From Alphaproteobacteria bacterium (GTDB lineage: Bacteria > Pseudomonadota > Alphaproteobacteria > Caulobacterales > Caulobacteraceae), in the NCBI GenBank assembly GCA_018820275.1, contig JAHJOO010000018.1, forward strand, positions 1-61,175: 61,175 nt of DNA, in the 5' to 3' direction. Below are positions 44,170-52,458 of the stretch, piece by piece. How positions within the stretch are numbered: position 1 is the first letter of the stretch; each line of letters opens with the position of its first letter. The notes beneath the pieces were generated by a model. It was not told the DNA's origin. It ran no database searches and saw only the letters and a program-made list of their open reading frames with translations. Both the position numbers and the translations under genes were made by a program.

Positions 44170-44652
44170 ATGGACCGGATCGAAAAACTCTGCGCCGAAC
44201 GCGGCATGCGCATGACCGAGCAGCGTCGCGTGATCGCGCGGGTGCTGTCGAACGCCGAGGACCACCCGGACGTCGAGGAGCTGTACCGCCGCGCCTCGGC
44301 CATCGACCCGCACATCTCGATCGCCACGGTCTACCGGACCGTGCGTCTGTTCGAGGAGGCCGGCGTGGTCGAGAAGCACGACTTCGGTGACGGCCGCAGC
44401 CGCTATGAGGAGGCCGGCGACGATCACCACGACCACCTGATCGACACCCGGACGGGCGAGGTCATCGAATTCTTCGACGCCGAGATCGAACGGCTCAAGA
44501 CCGAGATCGCCAAACGCCTGGGTTTCGACCTGGTGGGGCACAAGCTGGAACTCTACGGCAAGGCCATCCCCGGCGCCGCGCCCGAGGACCGGGAGGGTCT
44601 GGTCTACAAACGCCACGCCGCCCGCGTGGCCCCGGGTGCCGTCGACGCCTGA
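44170..44652 (+). CDS. fur: Ferric uptake regulator Fur
   Basis: A 160-residue iron-responsive repressor. Winged helix MRMTEQRRVIARVLSNAEDH with recognition segment ISIATVYRTVRLFEEAG, then the metal-binding stretch DDHHDHLIDTRTGEVIEFFD. Only one cysteine (position 8) is present, so the C-terminal CxxC zinc site of E. coli Fur is missing, a known variant in Alphaproteobacteria. ATG 44170 starts 29 bases after rimI. It opens the region of miaB-phoH-ybeY-lnt. Confidence 0.94.
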   Translation: MDRIEKLCAERGMRMTEQRRVIARVLSNAEDHPDVEELYRRASAIDPHISIATVYRTVRLFEEAGVVEKHDFGDGRSRYEEAGDDHHDHLIDTRTGEVIEFFDAEIERLKTEIAKRLGFDLVGHKLELYGKAIPGAAPEDREGLVYKRHAARVAPGAVDA

Positions 44653-44694
44653 CCGCGCCTTGCCGTCGCCACGCGCGGCGATCATAAGCGCCCC

Positions 44695-46119
44695 ATGACC
44701 GAGACCCTCGTCCCGCCGAAGGTCGAGCCGGCGCCGCGGCGTCTGTTCATCAAGACCTACGGCTGCCAGATGAACGTCTATGACTCCGAGCGCATGGCCG
44801 ACGTCCTGCGCCCGCTCGGCTATGCGCCGACCGAGGCGGTGGAGGAGGCCGACTTCGTCATCCTCAACACCTGCCACATCCGCGAGAAGGCGGCCGAGAA
44901 GGTCTATTCCGAGCTCGGCAAGATGCGCGAGCTCAAGGACGCCCGCATCGCCGCCGGCGGCGGAATGACGATCGCCGTGGCCGGCTGCGTCGCCCAGGCC
45001 GAGGGCGAGGAGATCATGCGGCGCCAGCCGGCGGTCGACCTGGTGGTCGGGCCGCAGGCCTATCACCAGCTGCCCGAACTGCTGACCCGCACGGCCCGGG
45101 CCCGGGGCGAACGGATCGGCGCGGACTTCGCCCCGAACGACAAGTTCGACGCCCTGCCGGTGACGCGCGGCGGCGAGGGAGTCACGGCCTTCCTGACCGT
45201 CCAGGAGGGCTGCGACAAATTCTGCACCTTCTGCGTGGTGCCCTACACGCGCGGCGCGGAATGGTCGCGCCCGGTGGCGGCGGTCGTCGCCGAGGCGCGG
45301 GAGCTGGCGGCGCGCGGCGTGCGCGAGGTCACCCTGCTGGGCCAGAACGTCAACGCCTACGACGGCGAGGGCCCCGACGGCGCCCCGTCATCCCTGGCCC
45401 GGCTGGCGCACGCGCTCGCGGACATCCCGGGCCTGGACCGCATCCGCTACACCACCAGCCATCCGAACGACTTCGCCGACGACCTGATCGCCGCGCACCG
45501 GGACCTGCCGCAGCTGATGCCGTGGCTGCACCTGCCGGTCCAGTCGGGCTCGGACCGCATCCTGCGCCTGATGAACCGCAAGCACGGGCGCCAGACCTAC
45601 ATCGACCTGATCGCCCGCATCCGCGAGGCGCGGCCGGACATCGCCCTGTCGGGCGACTTCATCGTCGGCTTCCCCGGCGAGACGGACCGGGACTTCGAGG
45701 ACACCCTGGATCTGGTCCGGCGCGTGACCTACGCCGGGGCCTTCTCCTTCATGTACTCGCCTCGCCCCGGCACGCCCGCGGCGACCATGGCGGCCCAGGT
45801 GCCGGAGGCGGTCTCCCGCGCCCGCCTGCACGCGCTCCAGGCCCTGCTGACCGAGCAGCAGGTCGCCTTCAACCAGTCGCAGTCGGGGCAGATCCTTCCT
45901 GTCCTGTTCGAGCGCAGGGGCCGCCACGGCGACCAGGCGATCGGCCGCTCGCCCTATCTACAGTCGGTCCACGTCGAGGATGCGGTGCATCTGATCGGCC
46001 GCATCGAGCCGGTCCGCATCCTGCGCGGCCAGCAGAACAGCCTGTCCGGCGAACTCCTCGGCGAGGCCCGCGTTTCGGCGCGCGGGGCCGCACCGGCCCG
46101 TTCGACGGGAGCCGCCTGA
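44695..46119 (+). CDS. miaB: tRNA-2-methylthio-N6-dimethylallyladenosine synthase MiaB
   Basis: Radical-SAM enzyme that adds the methylthio group to i6A37 in tRNA. 474 residues: N-terminal UPF0004 domain with conserved Cys in [23 protein letters not shown] and AGCVAQAEG, the radical-SAM cluster [12 protein letters not shown] (spacing CxxxCxxC), [20 protein letters not shown], and a C-terminal TRAM domain. The first of four genes in a tightly spaced operon. Its 4Fe-4S clusters may rely on the NfuA encoded nearby. Confidence 0.96.
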   Translation: MTETLVPPKVEPAPRRLFIKTYGCQMNVYDSERMADVLRPLGYAPTEAVEEADFVILNTCHIREKAAEKVYSELGKMRELKDARIAAGGGMTIAVAGCVAQAEGEEIMRRQPAVDLVVGPQAYHQLPELLTRTARARGERIGADFAPNDKFDALPVTRGGEGVTAFLTVQEGCDKFCTFCVVPYTRGAEWSRPVAAVVAEARELAARGVREVTLLGQNVNAYDGEGPDGAPSSLARLAHALADIPGLDRIRYTTSHPNDFADDLIAAHRDLPQLMPWLHLPVQSGSDRILRLMNRKHGRQTYIDLIARIREARPDIALSGDFIVGFPGETDRDFEDTLDLVRRVTYAGAFSFMYSPRPGTPAATMAAQVPEAVSRARLHALQALLTEQQVAFNQSQSGQILPVLFERRGRHGDQAIGRSPYLQSVHVEDAVHLIGRIEPVRILRGQQNSLSGELLGEARVSARGAAPARSTGAA

Positions 46120-46120
46120 C

Positions 46121-47113
46121 GTGGCACGCGAGACCGAATTCCTCGCCCTCGGCGACGACGCCCTGCGGGCCGTCGTCGGTCCGGGCAGCCGCCACCTGGC
46201 GCTGATCGAGACGGCCTTCAAGGTGCTGATCGAGGCGCCCGGCGGCGGGGTGACCGTGAACGGCTCGCCCCGCGACCGGGCCCAGGCGAAACGCGTCGTC
46301 CAGACCCTGGCCGACCGGGCCGACGCGGGTGCCGAGATCACCGAGGCCGACGTGCGGACGGCCCTGGGTGCCGCCGTGTCCGCGCCGCGCCCCGACGGCG
46401 CGCGCAAGGGCGACCGGCCCGTCGCCGGCGGGGTGGCCCTGCCGGTCGGCCGCCGGGGGGCGATCGCGCCCAAGACCGCCGCCCAGGCCGAGTACATGTC
46501 CATGCTGGGCCGCTGCGAAGTGACCTTCGGCGTGGGCCCCGCCGGGACCGGCAAGACGTTTCTCGCCGCCGCCTACGGCGCCAGCCTGCTGCGACGCGGC
46601 GAGGTCGACCGGCTGGTCGTGACCCGCCCGGCGGTCGAGGCCGGCGAGAAGCTGGGCTTCCTGCCCGGCGACCTGAACGAAAAGGTGGATCCCTATCTGG
46701 CGCCGATCTGGGAGGCGCTGAACGACATCCTGGGCGCCGACGATGTCCGCCGCCGCCGCGACAAGGGGGAGATCGAGGCCGCGCCCATCGCCTTCATGCG
46801 CGGCCGCACGCTCAGCCACGCCTTCGTCATCGCCGACGAGGCCCAGAACCTGACCCGCCTGCAGATGAAGATGGTGCTGACCCGGCTGGGCGAGGGCGCC
46901 CGCATGGTGGTGACCGGCGACCCCAGCCAGATCGATCTGGTCAACACGCGGGACTCCGGCCTGGCTCACGCCCTGCGCATCCTTGAAGGGGTGGACGGGA
47001 TCGGCGTCCAGCGCTTCCAGGCCCAGGACGTGGTCCGCCACGCCATGGTGGAGCGCATCGTGCGCGCCTATGACGCCGACGCCGCCCGGGGTCGGGGCGA
47101 GGACGCCCCGTGA
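46121..47113 (+). CDS. PhoH-like ATPase
   Basis: A 330-residue cytoplasmic ATPase of the PhoH family, starting with GTG one base after the miaB stop. An N-terminal KH-like region (1-110) is followed by the P-loop VGPAGTGKTFLAAAYGA, then TRPAVEAGEKLGFLPGDLNEKVDPYL, Walker B FVIADEAQNLTRLQMKM and VTGDPSQIDL. Role in RNA metabolism is suggested by its constant pairing with ybeY. The stop overlaps the ybeY start. Confidence 0.93.
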   Translation: MARETEFLALGDDALRAVVGPGSRHLALIETAFKVLIEAPGGGVTVNGSPRDRAQAKRVVQTLADRADAGAEITEADVRTALGAAVSAPRPDGARKGDRPVAGGVALPVGRRGAIAPKTAAQAEYMSMLGRCEVTFGVGPAGTGKTFLAAAYGASLLRRGEVDRLVVTRPAVEAGEKLGFLPGDLNEKVDPYLAPIWEALNDILGADDVRRRRDKGEIEAAPIAFMRGRTLSHAFVIADEAQNLTRLQMKMVLTRLGEGARMVVTGDPSQIDLVNTRDSGLAHALRILEGVDGIGVQRFQAQDVVRHAMVERIVRAYDADAARGRGEDAP

Positions 47114-47571
47114 CCGACGGTCTGGTCGACGTCGAGGTCGAGGTCCCGGACTGGCAATCGGTCCCGGACGTCGGGGCTCTGGTCGACCGTGCCGTGCGGG
47201 CCGCGCTGGGCGGCGAGGCGGCGGCGGTCACCGTTCTGCTGACGGACGACGCGGCCCAGGCCGAGTTGAACGCCCGGTTCCGGGGGCGCGACGGATCGAC
47301 CAACGTGCTCAGCTTTCCGGCGCCGGACAGCGCCCGCCCCCATCTCGGCGACCTGTCGCTGGCCTGGGAGACCTGCCGGTCCGAGGCCGAGGCCCAGGGC
47401 AAGACGCTGGCCGATCATCTGACCCATCTGACGGTGCACGGCGTCCTGCATCTGCGGGGCCGCGATCACACGGACGACGCCGAGGCCGAGGCCATGGAGG
47501 CGGAAGAGCGCACGATCCTTGCAGGGCTCGGCGTCCCTGACCCCTATCGTGCCGAGGCGAGCCAGACGTGA
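47110..47571 (+). CDS. ybeY: Endoribonuclease YbeY
   Basis: A 153-residue metal-dependent RNase for 16S rRNA maturation and 70S quality control. Signature HGVLHLRGRDH (three zinc-binding His, H-x3-H-x5-H) near 119-129, preceded by the strand LNARFRGRDGSTNVLSFP. The GTG start overlaps phoH by four bases and the stop overlaps lnt in the same way. In many relatives corC sits between ybeY and lnt; here they are directly coupled. Confidence 0.95.
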   Translation: MTDGLVDVEVEVPDWQSVPDVGALVDRAVRAALGGEAAAVTVLLTDDAAQAELNARFRGRDGSTNVLSFPAPDSARPHLGDLSLAWETCRSEAEAQGKTLADHLTHLTVHGVLHLRGRDHTDDAEAEAMEAEERTILAGLGVPDPYRAEASQT

Positions 47572-49154
47572 CCGACCCCGCCGTCGAAACCGCGCCGTCC
47601 GCGCTCCGTCCCCGCGACCGGGCCGCGCGCATCGGCCTGGCCCTGCTTGCGGGCGCCCTGACCGCCTTCGCCCATCCGCCCTTCGGTCTGCTTCCCGGCC
47701 TGATCGGCTATCCCCTGCTGATGATCCTCGCCGAGCGCTCGCGGACGGTGCGAGGTGGCTTCTGGATGGGCTGGCTGGCCGGGTTCGCCTATTTCGCCGT
47801 CGGCTGCTGGTGGGTGGCGGAGGCCTTTCTGGTCAATCCGGCGCAGGCGTGGATGGCGCCCTTCGCCGCCAGCCTTCTGCCCGCGGGTCTTGGACTGTTC
47901 TGGGGGGCCGCGACGGCGCTGCACCGGCGGTTCGGCGCGACGGGCGTGCGCGGCGTCCTGTCGTTCTCCGCCTTTTTCTGCGTTCTGGAATGGCTGCGCG
48001 GTCACGTCCTGACGGGCTTTCCGTGGAATCCGGCCGGGGCGACGTGGGAGGCGGGGTCGGCCCCGTCCCAGCTGGCTGCCGTGGTCGGCGTCTACGGCCT
48101 GGGACTGGTGACGGTGCTGGCCGTCTGCGCCTTTGCGCCGCTGATCGGGTCCGGCCCGCGCAAGGGCCGGATCGGTGCCGCGGTGGCCGGGGCCCTGACC
48201 CTGGCGGCCCTGTTCGTCGGCGGCGCCATCCGCCTGACGGGCGCCGAGGTCCGGCCGTCCGGGACCATCGTCCGGGTGGTTCAGGCCGACGTGGACCAGG
48301 AGTCCAAGTGGTCGCCCGAGGCCTATCGCGACATCGTCCAGCGCTATGTGGCCCTGACCGCCCGGCCCGGCGCGCGCGTGCCCGACGTCGTGGTCTGGCC
48401 CGAGGGGGCCCTGCCCAACATCGCCAACCGGGTCTTCGCCGACGGGGCCTGGGAGGCCCAGGCCATCGCCCGGTCGCTGCAGCCGGGTCAGACCCTGCTG
48501 GCGGGACTCAGTCGCGGCGAGGCGGACCCGGCCACCCCGACCGGCGGCCGGTATTTCAACAGCCTGATCGCGTTGAAGCGTCTGCCGGGCGACGGCGGCA
48601 TGCGCATCGAGGACGTCTACGACAAGCACCGTCTGGTGCCCTTCGGCGAATTCCTGCCGGCCGGCGGCCTGATGAGCCGGCTGGGCGTCCGCAGCCTGGT
48701 GCACGTCCCGGCCGACTTCACCCACGGCCCGCGTCCCCGGACCCTGGAACTGGAGGGCCTGCCGAACGTCCAGCCCCTGATCTGCTACGAAAGCCTGTTC
48801 CCGGGCTTCGTCGGCCGCCGGGGCGGGGCGGCGTGGATTGCCAACGTCTCGAACGACGCCTGGTTCGGGCGCACCTCCGGACCGCTCCAGCACCTCAATC
48901 TCGCCTCCTACCGCGCCATCGAGACGGGCCTGCCGGTGGTCCGCGCCACCCCGACGGGCACCTCGGCGATCATCGACCCGTGGGGCCGGGTGGTCGGCGA
49001 CAAGCGTCTGGATCCGGGCGAGAGCGGCGTCATCGACGCCGCCCTGCCGCAGGCGCTGACGGCCACGCCCTACGCGCTCGTGGGCGACCTGCCGTGGCTG
49101 GCGGGCGTGCTCGGCTGCCTCATTCTCGGCCTCGCCTTCGGACGGCGACGCTGA
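47568..49154 (+). CDS. lnt: Apolipoprotein N-acyltransferase Lnt
   Basis: Inner-membrane enzyme that adds the third acyl chain to lipoproteins before LolCDE sorting. 528 residues: six or so helices in the first half (to about 200), then a nitrilase-type periplasmic domain with the catalytic triad Glu in WPEGALPN near 280, Lys in YDKHRLVPFGEF near 353 and Cys406 in ICYESLFP, and a last membrane helix LAGVLGCLILGLAFG. It serves the many lipoproteins encoded in the window. Confidence 0.96.
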   Translation: MTDPAVETAPSALRPRDRAARIGLALLAGALTAFAHPPFGLLPGLIGYPLLMILAERSRTVRGGFWMGWLAGFAYFAVGCWWVAEAFLVNPAQAWMAPFAASLLPAGLGLFWGAATALHRRFGATGVRGVLSFSAFFCVLEWLRGHVLTGFPWNPAGATWEAGSAPSQLAAVVGVYGLGLVTVLAVCAFAPLIGSGPRKGRIGAAVAGALTLAALFVGGAIRLTGAEVRPSGTIVRVVQADVDQESKWSPEAYRDIVQRYVALTARPGARVPDVVVWPEGALPNIANRVFADGAWEAQAIARSLQPGQTLLAGLSRGEADPATPTGGRYFNSLIALKRLPGDGGMRIEDVYDKHRLVPFGEFLPAGGLMSRLGVRSLVHVPADFTHGPRPRTLELEGLPNVQPLICYESLFPGFVGRRGGAAWIANVSNDAWFGRTSGPLQHLNLASYRAIETGLPVVRATPTGTSAIIDPWGRVVGDKRLDPGESGVIDAALPQALTATPYALVGDLPWLAGVLGCLILGLAFGRRR

Positions 49155-49252
49155 GTGTCCGGGACCGGACAAAACCCTCATTTTTCTCCGTGACAGGGGC
49201 GTCCGCGGGGCGCATTCAGGGTTCGACCGCTAAGGCAGCGGCGGAGGGCCAA

Positions 49253-49654
49253 ATGGCGCGAGGCAAGTCGGGGGAGGACGGTCCCCATCCCGTGGATCGT
49301 CACGTCGGTCGCAGGGTGTGCGAAAAGCGCATCGCCCTGGGGTACAATCAGAGCGACCTGGGCCGCGCCGTGGGCGTGACGTTCCAGCAGATCCAGAAGT
49401 ACGAGAAGGGCTCCAACCGCATCTCGGCGTCCAAGCTGTTCGAGATCGCGCGCTTCTTCCAGACCGACATCGGCTATTTCTTCCAGGGTCTCGGCGTGGT
49501 GCCGGGCATGGCCGAGGAGGGGGTCGACTTCGAGCACGACTTCCCGGCCACCCGCCAGTCGGTCGAAATCGCCCGCCTCGCCCCCCAGCTGTCGCCGCAG
49601 AAACAGAAGCTGGCCCTGGACCTGATCCGGGCTCTCAGCGCCGCGAAGGACTGA
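49253..49654 (+). CDS. XRE-family transcriptional regulator (lnt-linked)
   Basis: A 133-residue protein with an HTH in residues 18-75 (VGRRVCEKRIALGYNQSDLG, FQQIQKYEKGSNRISASKL) and a C-terminal helical part (from RQSVEIARLAPQLSPQKQKL). This family is widespread in Alphaproteobacteria, where in Caulobacter it lies between lnt and metK; metK is not found here. ATG 49253 follows GGAGGGCC. The 98-base gap to lnt allows its own promoter. It is related to the XRE protein at 42680. Confidence 0.88.
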   Translation: MARGKSGEDGPHPVDRHVGRRVCEKRIALGYNQSDLGRAVGVTFQQIQKYEKGSNRISASKLFEIARFFQTDIGYFFQGLGVVPGMAEEGVDFEHDFPATRQSVEIARLAPQLSPQKQKLALDLIRALSAAKD

Positions 49655-49661
49655 CGCGCGC

Positions 49662-50159
49662 TCAGTCGGCGCGGCGACGACCGAATTCCGGAGCCGCCGC
49701 CTTTTCCTTCTCCCAGTACGCGGCGCCCTCGCGCGGCTTGAACATGGTGCGCGGCACGCCCTCGCGATCGACGACGGCGAAGGTGTTGGTCGAGGCCTGG
49801 TAGAGCAAGACGTCGCCGTTCTGCGGCCGGGTCACCCGCTCCACGTCGGACGGCGGATTGCGCGTGAACGCCGTCACCCGGGCCAGATAGTCCTCGGCCG
49901 AGCGGGCGCCGAAATCGGCCCCGTTGCGCTCGTAAAGGCGCTGGATCTTGGCGTCGACGGTCTCGCGCCGGTTGGCCGTGACGGGCGCGGCCTCCACCTT
50001 GGCCACCGTCTCCGCTTCCGCCGCGGCGGTCGCGCCGCCGGCCGAGCCCGCGCCCTCGGACGCAGCCTGGGCGCGAGTCCGCGTCTCGACCGCCGAAGCG
50101 CCGTCGTCGCACGCGGCCAGCGCCAGCGCGGCGCAGGCCGTCAAAAGAAGACCCCTCAT
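49662..50159 (-). CDS. Predicted lipoprotein of unknown function
   Basis: A 165-residue protein with a lipoprotein signal (LALAAC lipobox, Cys17), an Ala/Glu-rich linker to about 60, and a folded part from about 70 (DAKIQRLYERNGADFGA, EDYLARVTAFTRNPP, GDVLLYQASTNTFAVVDREGVPRTMFKP). I do not recognise a named family. The ending resembles short domains in which a hairpin with PRTMF forms the edge. ATG 50159 is used; the upstream frame has no support. It converges on the XRE gene with seven bases between stops. Confidence 0.7.
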   Translation of the reverse strand: MRGLLLTACAALALAACDDGASAVETRTRAQAASEGAGSAGGATAAAEAETVAKVEAAPVTANRRETVDAKIQRLYERNGADFGARSAEDYLARVTAFTRNPPSDVERVTRPQNGDVLLYQASTNTFAVVDREGVPRTMFKPREGAAYWEKEKAAAPEFGRRRAD

Positions 50160-50261
50160 CCAACCCTCCGTTGCAGTACCCGCGTTCGGACTCGTGGCAC
50201 AGGTCGCGGGTTCTTGCAATGTTCCATTTCGCGAGGTCGTCCCGCCCGCTAAGGAAGCCGG

Positions 50262-51494
50262 ATGACCCCCGCCCCCACCCGGCCCCGTCGCGTGCTGCTG
50301 ATCGTCGGCGGCGGCATCGCCGCCTACAAGTCGCTGGAACTCGTGCGCCTGTTCGCCAGGGCCGGGGTCGAGGTCCAGGCGATCCTGACGCAGGCCGGCC
50401 AGGAGTTCGTCACCCCGCTGTCGCTGGCGGCCCTGACCGGCCGGCCGGTGCGCCAGGGCCTGTTCCACCCCGATGACGAAACGACCATGGGGCACATCGA
50501 GCTGTCGCGCTGGGCCGATCTGGTCGTCGTGGCGCCCGCGACGGCCGGCCTGATCGCCAAGGCGGCCAACGGACTGGCCGACGACCTGGCCTCAACCACC
50601 CTGATGGCGACCGACAAGCGGGTGCTGATGGCCCCGGCCATGAACGTGCGCATGTGGACCCACCCGGCGGTGCAGGCCAACGTCGCGCGTCTGACGGGTT
50701 TCGACGGCCTGCATCGCGTGGTGGTCGTGGGGCCGGACGAGGGTGAGATGGCCTGCGGCGAGTTCGGTCCCGGCCGCATGGCCGAGCCGGCGACGATCCT
50801 CGAGGCGGCGCGCGCCCTGCTGGACGGCCCGGACGGCCGCCCCCTGACCGGACGCCGCGCCGTCGTCACCGCCGGACCGACGTTCGAGCCCATCGACCCG
50901 GTGCGCGGACTGACCAACCGCTCCAGCGGCAAGCAGGGCTATGCGGTCGCGCGGGCCTTGGCCGAACTGGGCGCGGAAGTGACGCTGATTTCCGGGCCGG
51001 TGGCCCTGGAGTCGCCGGCCGGCGTCGCCCGCGTTCTCGTCGAGACCGCCGAACAGATGCGCGCGGCCGTGACCGAGGCCCTGCCGGCTGACGTGGCGGT
51101 GATGACCGCGGCCGTCGCCGACTGGCGCGTGGACGGCGTGGCCACCGGCAAGATCAAGAAGGCCCCGGGCGGCGCGCCCAAGCTGAGCCTGATCGAGAAC
51201 CCGGACATTCTCGCCGAGGTGTCGCGCAAGGGGCCGCGGCGGCCGCGGCTGGTGGTGGGGTTCGCAGCCGAGACCGGCGACCTGATCGCCCTGGCCCGGG
51301 CCAAGCTGTCGCGGAAGGGCTGCGACTGGATCGTCGCCAACGACGTCTCGGCCGACGTCTTCGGGGCCGAAGCCAACGCCGTCACCCTGATCCGGGCCGA
51401 CGGGACGCAGGAAAGCCTCGACCGGCGCTCCAAGGCCGAGATCGCCCGCGCCCTGGCCGCGCGTATCGCCGACCATTTCACGGACACCGAATGA
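50262..51494 (+). CDS. coaBC: Bifunctional phosphopantothenoylcysteine decarboxylase/synthase
   Basis: Makes 4'-phosphopantetheine in coenzyme A synthesis. 410 residues: N-terminal flavoprotein decarboxylase (CoaC) with [49 protein letters not shown] and PAMNVRMW, then the CoaB synthetase with [28 protein letters not shown], and [33 protein letters not shown]. The stop overlaps dut. coaE lies in the same window. Confidence 0.96.
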   Translation: MTPAPTRPRRVLLIVGGGIAAYKSLELVRLFARAGVEVQAILTQAGQEFVTPLSLAALTGRPVRQGLFHPDDETTMGHIELSRWADLVVVAPATAGLIAKAANGLADDLASTTLMATDKRVLMAPAMNVRMWTHPAVQANVARLTGFDGLHRVVVVGPDEGEMACGEFGPGRMAEPATILEAARALLDGPDGRPLTGRRAVVTAGPTFEPIDPVRGLTNRSSGKQGYAVARALAELGAEVTLISGPVALESPAGVARVLVETAEQMRAAVTEALPADVAVMTAAVADWRVDGVATGKIKKAPGGAPKLSLIENPDILAEVSRKGPRRPRLVVGFAAETGDLIALARAKLSRKGCDWIVANDVSADVFGAEANAVTLIRADGTQESLDRRSKAEIARALAARIADHFTDTE

Positions 51495-51940
51495 CGACCC
51501 TGCGCCTCCGACGCCTGCCCCACGCCGAGGGACTGGCCCCGCCGGCCTATGAGACGGCCCAGGCCGCCGGCATGGACCTGCGGGCCGCCGTGCCCGCCGA
51601 CGCCCCGGTGACGCTGGCGCCCGGCGACCGGGCCCTGATCCCCACCGGCCTGCAGATCGCGCTGGAGCCCGGGTATGAGGCGCAGGTGCGACCGCGCTCG
51701 GGGCTGGCGCTGAAGCACGGGATCACCTGTCTGAACAGTCCGGGCACGATCGACGCCGACTACCGCGGCGAGGTCGGCGTCATCCTGATCAACCATGGCC
51801 GGGAGCCCTTCGTGATCGCGCGCGGAGAGCGCATCGCCCAGATGGTGATCGCGCCCTTCGTCCAGGCTGTGCCGGTCGAGGTCGACACCCTGGACGAGAC
51901 CGCGCGCGGCGCCGGGGGCTTCGGCTCGACCGGGCGCTGA
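51491..51940 (+). CDS. dut: Deoxyuridine 5'-triphosphate nucleotidohydrolase
   Basis: Trimeric dUTPase that keeps uracil out of DNA and supplies dUMP. 149 residues with all five motifs in order: [52 protein letters not shown], and the Gly-rich [10 protein letters not shown] at the end, which closes over the active site. It overlaps coaBC by four bases (ATGA), the common coaBC-dut pair. Confidence 0.96.
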   Translation: MTTLRLRRLPHAEGLAPPAYETAQAAGMDLRAAVPADAPVTLAPGDRALIPTGLQIALEPGYEAQVRPRSGLALKHGITCLNSPGTIDADYRGEVGVILINHGREPFVIARGERIAQMVIAPFVQAVPVEVDTLDETARGAGGFGSTGR

Positions 51941-52009
51941 ACCTTGCCGGGCGAACCGCGTTAACCGAACCGGAGGCCAAGCTTGGCCGGTCTGGAACGG
52001 AGCGAGGAC

Positions 52010-52372
52010 ATGGAGTCCCTGATCGACGCGGTCGGCGGTTTTCTCATGGGTCTGTGGGCCCTGGCCCAGTCGGGCTTCGACGGCGTGAACCAGGTGGTCG
52101 GCCTGATCATCGCCCTGGTCGCCGCGCTGATGATGCCGGCGTGGCGCGCCCTGTGGGCGACGGCGGCCGGCGCCACCGTGGTTCACCTGATCGTCCAGGT
52201 CCTGCGCCCCGTGCTGGACGGCGGCGCCTTTGCCCTGCCGCCGATCATGACCCTCGGCTTCTGGATGACGGCGCTGGCCCTGTTCCTCGGCTTTTCGGTC
52301 GTCATCGCCGTGTTCTTCCTGATCAGGAGCCTGATCCCCGGGCTGGGCGGCCGGCGCGCGCACGCGCACTGA
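52010..52372 (+). CDS. Small membrane protein of unknown function
   Basis: A 120-residue protein with three hydrophobic segments (VVGLIIALVAALMMPAWRALW, GATVVHLIVQVLRPVL, WMTALALFLGFSVVIAVFFLI), an N-terminal amphipathic helix and a His-rich tail (RRAHAH). ATG 52010 with AGCGAGGAC upstream is preferred to a TTG at 51983. No family recognised. It is 70 bases after dut, possibly in the same transcript. A TTAACC half-site precedes it but lacks a partner for CtrA. Confidence 0.7.
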   Translation: MESLIDAVGGFLMGLWALAQSGFDGVNQVVGLIIALVAALMMPAWRALWATAAGATVVHLIVQVLRPVLDGGAFALPPIMTLGFWMTALALFLGFSVVIAVFFLIRSLIPGLGGRRAHAH

Positions 52373-52458
52373 GCGGCTTCAGGGACGGTCGCGGGCTGGC
52401 GCGGGCAGGTGCCAGCCGCTAAACCGCGCGCGATCCCAAGAACAGGAAACGCCTGCCC

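Noticed and set aside
51960..51980. TTAACC before the 52010 gene as a CtrA site
   Set aside because: There is only one half; no TTAA seven bases on.
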